64,000 bases of DNA from Pieris napi (Eukaryota; Arthropoda; Insecta; Lepidoptera; Pieridae). The DNA lies in contig NC_062259.1 of assembly GCF_905475465.1 (NCBI RefSeq), positions 4,660,501-4,724,500 on the forward strand, written 5' to 3'. Within the stretch, counting starts at the first letter, position 1. Each line of letters starts with the position of its first letter. Positions 35,301 to 45,300 of the stretch are shown here, in pieces. The notes beneath the pieces are model-generated. The model did no database searches. It saw nothing but the letters and a program-made list of their open reading frames with translations, and had not been told where the DNA came from. A program made the translations under genes and the position numbers.

Positions 35301-36439
35301 AACTTTTTAAAATTGTTTTAATTTTCTATTTATCAATTTTAATTATAACTAGTATTACTATGTATGTTAAGAATATTGTAAATACATACTATAACATGTT
35401 TTAAAGGCAAGATGCCTTTATATAGCGTGGGAAACTATTTGGACAATAAGTTTTGACAACAATTAAAAATAAATTAACTGTCTATTTGCGTGTTGGAAAT
35501 AAATTGTGTTTATAAATTATCTATGTATTAGTATTTACATACGTGAATAACACTCAGCGACCGCTAAGTATCGCTTTATATTTTTCACTTATTAATAAAT
35601 ACAATTCGTATATATATTATATAGTATTCGTATGTGTATTGTTGTGAATAGTTTATCGAATACGTGAATCGATGAAATAATTGGGTCGGCTTGGTGTTAA
35701 TATCTGGACAGTGAAACACAGTACTATTACGTTAAAATATCAAAGAAATAAATATTTCTCAGTGTGTGGTAAAATAAACTTTCTAAAATATATTTGTAAA
35801 ATCAATACCGCAAAAAGTTGAAATAACAGAAAATCACAGCATCACCCCATTAATGGATCGTGGGAATTAATTGGTTTACGTGAACCAGAATAACACGTTG
35901 CAAGCTCTACGTAGTGACGCTTATTTAATTATTACTCAGTGTGAGAGCAGTGTTTATATCGTACATAGAAAAATACATTGGCCTAGGATTCACTGGACCA
36001 GCACAGCTCTAAAGATAACTTAAACTTAAATTAAATGTACTGAAAATCTATTTATACTACTTAGACTTTTGTATATTATTAACTGGCCCCAACAGTTTTG
36101 TCTGAAAATTTTGGTTTTGTTTCCAAAAACAAAAAATTGGAACAAAAGATTGGACATCGTTTATACATAGAGGGTTGCAAAATACTTTAAGATCTATTCC
36201 TCTACCTACCAAATATATAAAACCCATAAAAATCGGCCCTGCCACACGAACTTTTAGATGTATGTAATTAATCGTGCATATATTCTATTCGATATATATC
36301 CAATAGTACACACGGAGATCTAGATAACATTTAGTTCATGCAATGAAAACACTCAAAGTCTCCCTACTCAGGTTTAATTGACATAATCACACACGTCTGA
36401 GCTCGTAAGCAGGCGGAAAAACGGCAAAAATATAGGAGT

Positions 36440-36580
36440 CTGCCCTTCAACTTCGTTTTTGTTCCCTTTGGAGTAGAGACAGTTGGGCCGTGGGGTTTAA
36501 GTGCACAGGAGTTAATTAAAGATAAAAGTTGGCGCCTGGTCCGACGAAATGCTGCCAACTTCAAACGTAACCTGACATAG
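36440..36580 (+). mobile_element. relic of the same non-LTR family, internally deleted
   Basis: The segment GGAGTAGAGACAGTTGGGCC corresponds to VETVGPWG, followed by 'taattaaagataaaagttgg' and 'cgcctggt' as in the copy at 35160. It then jumps to 'cgaaatgctgccaacttc', skipping the TGDPRAGAFLAQRIS part. The AT-rich tail after it also resembles the 35.3-kb copy. Confidence 0.7.
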
Positions 36581-37921
36581 AGAACAAACTTTTTTAAATT
36601 TATGATTGCTATGTATATATTTTTAATTATTATAATTACCATGTACGGTAAGAGTGTAAGATAAATTAAAATTGAAATAAACGAAATTGTGAATCGGTTT
36701 TCAATTACGTTTCAACCTACGTAATAATCTTAAATATGAAAAAATCACTTCAGCTTAACTTAGCGATTCATGATTTCTTTACAATTAAATAATTTTTTTC
36801 CTACGTGACGAGACGAGACGTGAAAAAAGTAACAATATGAATGTAGGTCTCATACGATGGCTTACTTTCGTACACCGTTACCCACGACTAGCCTTTTCCG
36901 ATGTTGCTAAAGTGCCGTATTTAAATTAATATGTGACAGGTGTGATGGTTAGCATCACATTAGTATGGGTCTGCGGCTCTTTTTTCATTCGATTGACTTG
37001 AAAAATATATGATCGCCCTTCTGCGAAACGACTGCAGGAATTCGTAGCAACAAAAGGTAACGCTTTTGCACCTTTATACTTCGTAAAAAGTTAAAAACGG
37101 CAATATTAGTATCGTAGTTAGTTTATTTAATTTAGTACATGATGGGTATAACAAGGATTTGAATTGATTTCTAACGGCTCGATCATTAATATTGAATAAA
37201 ATTATCTTCTCCGGCCTCTTTTTTATTCAGTAGGTAGTTTATAATTGGTAAGGTTAGTTTCAGTTCCGCCTGCCTTTTTATAACAATTGAATTAAACTAG
37301 TTGTTTTTCTTTGTTTCCTTCAAGGAAAAGATAAAATCGTAAACATTTAATTGAGATTGTTTCCACCTGTAGCTTGTAAACAATAATAATAAAAGCCTAT
37401 TTAAGACAAATATATACATTTACATAATTAACGTAAGTGATAACATAAATTTTAACTATCTATATTCTATATATTGTTTATAGCACAGTAGTTATTAGCA
37501 GCCAGTTGGTCAGGTTGTCTTGTGACATAGGCTTCTCCTTGTTGTTTCCACTTGTCTTTTTCATGAGCTGATTTTCTCCATAACTTGTAATAAGCGTCTA
37601 ATGAACTAGAGTATTTTAAAATACTTTAATGTTTCCCAATGTACACTTTAATTTTAAAGTATATTATCGATTATACAATTTTTAAAATATGCCTTCAAAT
37701 GCATTATACGTATACATCAGATATCCCTGGTGTTATTTGAACACCAATTTGCGGAGTAATATCAATCTCTTGATCGTAGTTAATAGCTGTTCTTAATTAT
37801 AAAGAGGTCACCGACATAGTGTTCAGTCGAGGCACAAAGCAATGAAAATTCAATTGTCTAATGATAGTAAAAAAGAAGTTCTCAAGTAGAGAATTCAGCC
37901 AGAGTTTGGAACTAAACGGAA

Positions 37922-37964
37922 ACGAGAACATACGATGTCTTTATAAGACATCGTATGTTCTCGT
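37922..37964. repeat. perfect hairpin, 20-bp arms and 3-nt loop
   Basis: ACGAGAACATACGATGTCTT and its exact reverse complement AAGACATCGTATGTTCTCGT flank a TAT loop. Such a perfect short palindrome could be a foldback end junction, a deleted MITE or a recent snap-back duplication. Confidence 0.9.
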
Positions 37965-38649
37965 GGCTTAAGTTAGTATAGTATTTATAACCATGGTTGA
38001 CATTATTTTATATAGAAATGACATCGTATCAAGGGTAGAAAGCACTATCTTTAATCCATGTGTCATAATACGGCTTATTACATTGTTCGAATATCTTTTG
38101 TGTAAGCGTCAAATTGATCTCATTATGTTCGAGGTGTCAGAAGGTAAAAGTGTTCTATTGTGATTTGTGAAGACTAACATTAGGTGACAGATATTAGGTA
38201 TTTTAAGATACAGCTCCCGTAGTAGTTCGGTAACCTATTAGACCTGAAGTGTAATTATAAAAGAGTGACGAAGTTGAGGAGACTAGAATTGATAATATCT
38301 CTCTCTCTATCTGCCATAAAGTAGTTTAGCGTCTGCCATGTACAAATTACAGCATAAAAAGCGAACTCCTTCATATAAAAACATGATACAATTCTTTTTA
38401 AGGTCTAAAAATAGGACCGTCTATTGTTATAAGAATAATTAAATGTGAAAACGACTTCAAGCCCCCAAGGCAAGAGATCAAACTCTTAAAAAACTTCCAA
38501 TAAAGTCTTAGCATTTCGGAAAAACATGTTGCTTGGGAATTTAGGTTGAGGTCATGTTCATGTCGGTTTTATTTTAAAACCATTATAGACACAATGTACA
38601 ATTGTAAACACATTTTGAGTTGACTTCCTCGGTTAGCTTGATGACCTCT

Positions 38650-39285
38650 ACGTAAAGATGCATTTATTTGAAATGTATTGTGTTATTCCATGTTTAACAT
38701 ACGGTTGCCAAACATGGACTCACAATATCAAAGTCATGAATAAAACAGCAATGTGTCAGAGAGGAATACAACAAAGGATGCGAAGTGTTATTATATTATT
38801 AAACATAATAAATAATGCCTGAGCATATAGGTATGGACTTCTGGTCTAGCGTAAACAATAAAGTGGAAATGCCCATATCTGATTGATTTCTTCGATCAGG
38901 TGTCAAACAAAAGCCACGCCTTGACGTCGTTGAAAAAAAGGGTACTGAGTCTTACATGTAAGAGCCCTACTACGAGATCCACAACAGTCCCAAAATGTTC
39001 TCGTGATTTTTTGTGGTACTATCTTAGTTGAAATTATTAACAAAATCAACAAGGTAACATTGGCGCCTAACGTGTGGCTTCATTTTCTTGTTTTACACTT
39101 TAAGAAAATACTTTCTTCTATATTTTTATCGACCGCCGAAGCCACCCACCGGACTTTACTGATGTGGAGAAGAGATGGGCTGACGCAATGGTTTCTGAGG
39201 AGAAATGGATGGAGAAAGCAATGACCAGATCCAAATGGAAAGTTCAGGAGGAGGCAACAAAACTGGTACTGCAAAACTAACGTAG
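38650..39285 (+). mobile_element. RTE-type LINE relic (reverse transcriptase C-terminus)
   Basis: Early part reads VLPCLTYGCQTWTHNIK (pattern L-P-x-L-T-Y-G-x-x-T-W) followed by CQRGIQQRMRSV. The end reads RPPKPPTGLY and, after a frameshift, KRWADAMVSEEKWMEKAM then TRSKWKVQEEA. This is the C-terminus of RTE-like endonuclease/reverse transcriptase proteins, in which R-P-P-x-R-W...W.....D...W...EEA is conserved. Stops and frameshifts make it non-functional. Confidence 0.8.
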
Positions 39286-39709
39286 ACTAACACCCATCTG
39301 ATTTGTAATTATTTTTAGTATGGAATTAAAGTGTCTTTTTTATTATTCTTTTTCGTTCATTATAACTTGATCGTTGGTCTATCAATGATGATCAAATAAA
39401 TAGAATAAAAAAGTCAGTGAATGTTGTAAATTCTTCAGGTATTGTTATCAGTGAGGTAAGTGCAATATAAACTGAGTAGACGTACGCCTACTCGTTCATG
39501 CGAAATAGTTGCGCGGGCTCCGACAGTGACTCAGCACTGACAATGGTCTCCGTGTCCCCAAGCAAATGCTTGTGCCAATATAATCGTTATATTGTTTTAA
39601 TAAACTCAAAGTCAAAATATCCTTATTCATATACGTAAACAGTACACTTATGAACGTCATAGAGAAGTTAAATTAATTGTAACATGATAATATGGAAAAT
39701 GTGTCTTTC

Positions 39710-39910
39710 TATGTTTTCGGTGTCGATACCCTTGGTCCGTAGGGTCCTAGCGCTTTAAGGCTTTTCAAAGAAATTTCAAAAAGGTTAGTCGACATCACAG
39801 GAGACCGAAAATCTGGCAGCTACCTCGGACAAAGAATTAGTCTAGCGATTCAAAGGGGGAACGCTGCCAGTATCTTCGGAACCTTGCCTAAAGGGACTCC
39901 TTTTAATCAT
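39710..39910 (+). mobile_element. non-LTR retrotransposon C-terminal relic
   Basis: One nearly open frame reads VFGVDTLGP, a stop, then GPSALRLFKEISKRLVDITG, DRKSGSYLGQRISLAIQRGN and AASIFGTLPKGTPFNHIF. This is the best preserved member of the tail family also seen at 34935, 36440, 40232 and 42770. Upstream reverse transcriptase sequence is missing, as expected from 5' truncation. Confidence 0.85.
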
Positions 39911-40231
39911 ATATTTTAGTTTATGTTATATTTCCTCTTTATATTTTAGTTATATGTACAGTCAGATATGGAAAATTATTATAATAATAAATCGTTTATA
40001 TGCAAAAAAGATTTTGTTATTATTACTGCACAGTCAGCCATATGTCATATTAATTATTATGATGTCAATAATTCATTATTAGTTATGTTAAGTTATTTTT
40101 AATTGTTGTCACACCTTGCATATAAAAAATTGAAAGATGTAAAAGTAATTTTTAGTATTTACAATATTATTAACCTATATATTAGTAGGTATTTAAAAAT
40201 TTATAAATAGAAAATTTAAACAAATTTTAAA

Positions 40232-40345
40232 GGTTCGGTCCCTGTGGCGGCGTACCTTTAATCCTGGCGGTATTTCTTCGCTGTATTGCGATACTTATTA
40301 GTTATTCGTTAAGCGAGGAAAGCCTTTCGGGGGTCAGCGGTACTA
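40232..40345 (-). mobile_element. relic of the same non-LTR family, minus strand
   Basis: The reverse complement reads 'accgctgacccccgaaaggc' (for TADPRKA), then frames matching FLAQRIS and IQR..AASIKGTLPQG in broken form. The family tail is thus present in both orientations within 8 kb. Confidence 0.7.
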
Positions 40346-40370
40346 TATAAATAATAAATATATTAATAAA

Positions 40371-40650
40371 TCAGTGGCGCTACAACCTCTTGGCTTCAGA
40401 TTTTTGAATCTGTTTTATGATCATTTTTAAATCTGATAGGCAAGTAGGTGATCAGCCTCCAGTGCTTGACACAATATGTCGTCGACTTTTTGGGTCTAAG
40501 ACATGTCGGTTTCCTCACGATGTTTTTATTCACCGTTTAAGCAAATGTTAAATGCGCACATAGAAAGTCCATTGGTTCACAGCCGGGTATCGAACCTAAG
40601 ACCTCACGTATGAGAGTCGCTCTCTAAAGCCACTAGGGCAACACTGCTCT
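40371..40650 (-). mobile_element. full-length tRNA-derived SINE
   Basis: The minus strand starts AGAGCAGTGTTGCCCTAGTG (A box-like), has a B box-like GGTTCGATACC, a body with 'aaacatcgtgaggaaaccga', and ends with 'ggttgtagcgccactga'. A-T rich 'aataaat' sequence occurs on both sides and may be the target duplication. Same family as 33398-33579, 42141-42742 and 55445-55530. Confidence 0.85.
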
Positions 40651-41089
40651 AATAAATATATGTATGAATAAATATTATTTATTTATTTTCACCTTATATA
40701 TAGTGTACCTCACCGATAAGTACCGCCAACATTTTTAATCGACTCCGAACCCAAGTAGGAGCTTATCGATTCGACATGTGTTTTTGTTGGTTCAAACAGA
40801 ATAATCTATTTATTTATCAACAAGGAAACATGACAGACACATCACAAATACAAGATATTATGTAAAATATATATATACCAGTTTAATTATAGAAGTAAGA
40901 ATACTTCTGTTTCACAGAAAAGATTTAAAAAAAAGTATGAGTAACACAACTAAAAATAAATAACACAATACTGGACTCGATTAATAGTACATACACACAA
41001 ATTGGATTTACATGGAATAATGTTTAAAATTAATATTATGCAGTTAAATTGTTTGCTTCTAGTACACCAAAATATGCCCTAAAGAAATG

Positions 41090-41141
41090 TCTCATCTTTA
41101 AGTACAATTAAATGATTTTTTTATTGTACTTAAAGATGAGA
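41090..41141. repeat. perfect hairpin, 19-bp arms and 14-nt loop
   Basis: TCTCATCTTTAAGTACAAT and its exact reverse complement ATTGTACTTAAAGATGAGA flank an AT-rich 14-base loop. The size resembles a pre-miRNA-like stem, but perfect pairing without bulges is more typical of a foldback repeat. Confidence 0.9.
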
Positions 41142-41657
41142 TACGTATATTTCATATATATACATATATTTATATATAACAGTTGGCAACCCTAAACCCG
41201 AAGTATAAACGTGCAAAATTATACAATAAACAAGAATAACAATTTTAACATGAAATGGCAAAAACAACTTATTTACTGTTTCGTTCGAACTTCACCAATA
41301 CATTGTTGATCGAAGGTTTTTCATTGAAATACATACAGATGATTATTATATATGTCCTTATTCGTACACGATTCCATATACTGCTTGTACACACCCCTTT
41401 TCAAAACATTAAAATATGGGACCTCGTAATGTGCACGTTGACCTCATCTTTGTAAATTAAGATTTTCAAACAGACCACATTCCTTTAGGTACGAGTTGTA
41501 CGATAACAAACCAAATATTCATTTTAAAAAACCGGTTTAATTCTTCAACATTTTAAATGGAAATACTAAGACTTGATTAGAAGCTGTTTAAGAGTTTGTT
41601 TACACCGCTAAGTTGCTTTGATTTGTATATGTGACGTTAAGGCTTAAAGATTTTTAT

Positions 41658-41895
41658 GTTTTTTTTTTAATGAACAGGGGCAGGTCACTCTCAATCCCAG
41701 AGGGCTCGGGAGTGCGTTGCCAGCCTTTTAAGAATTGGTACTCTCTTGAACGCCCCTAAGTCGAATTATTTCGGAAATACTTCAGTGGGCATCTGTTTCC
41801 ACATAGCGGTGGTGCGCGGCAAAAACTGCCTTAAAAAACGCTCAGTTGTGGAACGACGGACGTCGAAGTGATACGGGTGGAATTTCGTATCCTCC
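41658..41895 (-). mobile_element. LINE 3' fragment, minus strand
   Basis: The reverse complement carries the same segment as 17.7-17.95 kb: 'ccgtatcacttcgacgtccg', 'ttccacaactgagcg', 'gcgcaccaccgctatgtgga', then 'ggctggcaacgcactcccga' and an A-rich tail (the T run near 41661-41669). CR1/Jockey-like C-terminal tail, decayed. Confidence 0.8.
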
Positions 41896-42140
41896 CTTCG
41901 TCATTTCTATTTCTCTTGTCTTGTTTTGGATGATAGGGATCTTATGTTGAAAGTGCATAATTTTAATTGTTGTGACGTGGAGCGCCTTTATTTATTATTG
42001 TTTTTGTCCAGTTCTTCGTTTTTCGTATGTAATGAAGGATGTTGGTCGCTATTATATGTTTTATTAGCTTTCCTTAAACGACGAACGGACTTGTTTTTAG
42101 TCAGTAAAAATAGCTGTATTTATATAGGAATGTAGAAAAA

Positions 42141-42171
42141 ATCGTGGCGCCACAACCCCCGGTATTTGCCT

Positions 42172-42210
<39 letters not shown>

Positions 42211-42742
42211 CAATTCACACCAATTGACCTAGTCCCATGCTAAGCTGGTGAAGCTTGTGTTATGGGTACTAGGCAACGGATATACATACATATTATAGAT
42301 AGATATACATATAAATACATATTTAAACACCCAAGACCTAAGAACAACACCAAATGCTCATCACATCGATGTTCGACTCAGCCGGGGATCGAACCCGGGA
42401 CCCATGGATTCGCAGTTAGGGGTACTAACCACTAGACCAATGAGTCGTCATTTCGTTGTGTTTCGTGGTTTTGTTTTCTAATAACCTACTAGCAGGTGTA
42501 GGTGATCGGAATTCTGTTCCTGACACACGGCGTCGACTGTTGGGTCTAGGGGGAGAGAGTGAGAGAGGCGCAAACTAAGACTTAGACGTATTTCAAGAAT
42601 CTTACCCTCATGCCGGTTTCCTCACGATGTTTTTCTTCACCGCACGAGCGATTGTTAAAATAGAAAAAAAAGTCTGCAGTAGGGGTTCGTACTACCTGAG
42701 GGATGAGCGTCGTACGCTGAAGCTACTAAGCCAACACTACTG
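42141..42742 (-). mobile_element. tRNA-derived SINE split by a second SINE
   Basis: The outer SINE has its tail end at 42141-42179 ('tggcgccacaaccccc', compare 40373) and its body and head at about 42480-42742 ('ggtttcctcacgatgttttt', 'agccaacactactg'). A different SINE sits between. The body also carries an extra GA-rich piece (ggggagagagtgagagaggc) not present in the other copies. Confidence 0.75.
42179..42447 (-). mobile_element. second tRNA-derived SINE, nested, with long poly-A
   Basis: On the minus strand it starts CGACTCATTGGTCTAGTGGT (A box TGGTCTAGTGG) with B box GGTTCGATCCC at the expected distance, then a unique body with 'gggtgtttaaatatg' and ends 'gtgtgaattgtctttaaa' followed by about 27 A residues (T run on the plus strand). 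Intact Pol III boxes and a long tail suggest a fairly recent insertion. Confidence 0.85.
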
Positions 42743-42769
42743 AAATTGAAAATTCAAACAAAATTAAAA

Positions 42770-42900
42770 ATTTAAGTCCCATTGGCAGTGTATCTTTCAT
42801 GCTGGGGGAATTTCCTCGCTGTATTGCGATACTTATTCGTTGATCGAGGAAAGCACCAGCTCTGGGGTCACCGGTACTATCAACCAGGCGCGAACTTAAA
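42770..42900 (-). mobile_element. relic of non-LTR tail family, minus strand
   Basis: The reverse complement shows 'gtgaccccagagctggtgct' (TxDPRAGA), 'ttcctcgatcaacg' and 'aatacagcgaggaaattccc', parallel to 40232-40345 and 35210-35275. It is decayed and lies just left of the CpG-rich region. Confidence 0.65.
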
Positions 42901-43689
42901 TAAGCTAAATATTACAGTTGATTTTAAAATAAAACCAAGTAGGTCCGCGCCCTCAGGCCGGAATCTCTTATCATTAGGAGAGCGTCCCGTTTTCCAAACC
43001 AAAATTTAATTATTATTCTTGGTTCTATATTCATTGTTTACATGTCTAACCATTTAATTACAAACTCTAAAGCACTTTTGATTTCAAACGCCAACTCGTA
43101 ATTACTATTTAGACTTAAATAAAGACATTAGGTGTCATTATCGCGTGTTTGTTTAATACAATGCGATTTACTCCAGCGAGCGATGTCTGACAAAAAAAGT
43201 AGTTCATTGAATCCGCAAAAATGTTGGAGCTTTCTAAGGTGTGCACTACTGGTGAGATGTTCATTTATTTTGTGTGGTGTGATTCATTCTTGACTTGCTG
43301 TGTTTTTTGTTATTCTTTATTACGAATGTATTTGATTGACAATTGTGTTTATCTTTTGGATTCGTTTAAGAATATTGAATTTTACTGACAAATAATAAAA
43401 TATCGGCCAGTGTTAGCAATTTAAAATTACGTAGGCTTTTGTTATAGGCATACTTTTCTAAAATAGGACCGAATAGGGTTGAACGTAAAGTTTATTTTAA
43501 CAAAATATTTAAGTACCAACAAATTTTGACGTATTAAGTAATGCAGGTTAAAATTTGTCGACGAATGTTGGAGGTATATTCAAATGGCAGATTTTATAGA
43601 TGTGTGGCAGTTTTATGAATGTGAATACGAATTATTAATTTTTTTGCTTTAAAAAATATTTAACAGGCTCCATATACCAAACTATGCAG

Positions 43690-45300
43690 GCTCAGGGTCT
43701 GAAAAGGTCTGACAACCTTAAGACAAGCGGTATGGGAGTACGGAGTACCTACGGTAGGCCGTGGCGCGGTAAGGGCGAGCGCGGTCGATGAGCCCGGTGG
43801 TAGGGGGCAGCACGGTGCCTGCTACGGGGCGAGGGGAGCCTCTCCCCGCATCGCCCTTCTGCTTGCGCACACGTACGGTCGCGCCGCGCGTTCACTGATG
43901 CGTCATACTGCTATCGAAGACGACGCGTGTTCTATCCATTCGGAACGACACTTCCCGCGCGCCATGTGAACTTCTCGTGTCGATCATAATAATTTTTGTC
44001 GCGCGACCGCTATATTTAAAATAATTTAATAATTATTTTCAACATGGACAGTGAATTTCGTGATGCTGAAAGACATATTATGTGGCAGTGGTGCATGAGG
44101 TTAACGCACGTGCTCGCATCGTTCCTGAAAGTGAGTAATTTTCTTGACTTATTTTAGAGTGTGACTCGACGCTGACGTCTGTCGATCTGTGTATGGTTCG
44201 GGCATGTTATTTTAGCAGCATGCTTGGATCACGGTTCGGGGCCGCGGCTGGCTGCCTGGAATGCGGCCTCCGCCCCGTGGCGCGTTGCTGGCGTCGAACG
44301 CGCCGCGCGTAGCGTAATAAATAAAGGCGGGGCATGACTGCGTGCGCGCGCACCCTCCCGCGCCCTTCTGTTGTTCAGGTCATTGACTCTCAGGCCTGTC
44401 CACTGCCGCTACCATAACCGTCAGCGCCAACATTGCCGAAGACGACAATTCCCGGAAACGGTACCACGCTCTTGGCCTAGCCGCGCCTCGCTTATCCATT
44501 ATTATCTGTCCAATGTCAATGCCGTTGTTTGAACGTAACGGTCGCAACCATTTCACCATTTTGAGTCGTAAGAAAGTTCTAAGTGAAACTTATCTCGTTA
44601 CAGGCAAAGGCTATTGACCTGTGTGTAAACTAAACTAAAAGTAAAACTAGGCAATTGTTGCTAATGCAATTAAAATTTTCAATAACTTGTTATTTATTTA
44701 CTACCTTCACTAAAAATATAATAACCCAATGTTTTGGGTGAGATAATAGTTTTAATATTGTATTCATAGTTACATAGAGCTTACGATACATGTGTCAATA
44801 ATATTCCTACCCGGTTTACTAAACGTTGCATATAATAAAATTCGCACTGGAAGCTTACTATTACTAGAAGTAGATGCCACCGTTAAGACTGAGCGTCCGT
44901 GCAAGCTCCGTTAGTGCGGCGTTGCTCGTTTCGTGAAATGCTAAAAATAAAGCGTGAACTTCCCGGTTGAATGGCGTCGTCGTCGGCACGGCGGCCGGCG
45001 AGCGCGGGGAGTGGCAGGCAGCCATTGCCCTCGCCTGGTTTGTTTACAACTCGGGGCCAGGGAGTGGTGCAACGCTCAATGCTCTGTGTATATTAACATT
45101 GGGTGCACAATTAAGTGCCCGCTGCGGGTTTAGTCCCTGCGCTCGCGCCATCTGCGCATTCACTATTAAAATAAACTTGTAGTCATATAGCTAACTTTAC
45201 CGTACAAAAAATAGCGTCGGCTCGGCTTCGACCGCCAGGTGTATACTACCCTTGATTGCGGTTAAGGTGCGTCTAGTGTTAGGTCAGTTATAGCCACGAG
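43690..45300 (+). promoter_or_regulatory. CpG-rich promoter-like region
   Basis: Long GC/CpG-rich blocks (43730-43990, 44190-44480, 44880-45170) contrast with AT-rich flanks. The candidate first coding exon at 44044-44130 lies inside it, downstream of a 'gctatatttaaaata' TATA-like motif near 44010. This fits a promoter and first exon of a plus-strand gene extending rightwards. The 71-codon frame at 44967-45182 in the third block has no family motif and is probably compositional. Confidence 0.5.
44044..44130 (+). CDS. possible first coding exon of an unidentified gene
   Basis: An ATG in strong context (CAACATGG: A at -3, G at +4) opens 29 codons that begin MDSEFRDAERHIMWQWC and end VLASFLK, followed at once by a consensus donor (AAA|GTGAGTAA), leaving phase 0. 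An upstream TATA-like motif and CpG-rich surroundings support a promoter and first exon. I do not recognise the protein; the Trp/Met/Cys-rich centre is unusual. It does not resemble a signal peptide start, though MRLTHVLASFL is mildly hydrophobic. The exon at 51144-51221 would stay open in this phase for 26 codons; those at 48498 and 50959 would bring stops after about 20 and 6 codons. Confidence 0.45.

Noticed and set aside
42361..42447. Possible tRNA gene (B box and A box on the minus strand)
   Set aside because: The tRNA-like head continues into a SINE body and poly-A tail, so it is a SINE rather than a functional tRNA gene.
44967..45182. 71-codon plus-strand frame in the CpG region
   Set aside because: No motif, and Ala/Gly-rich content follows from GC-rich DNA.
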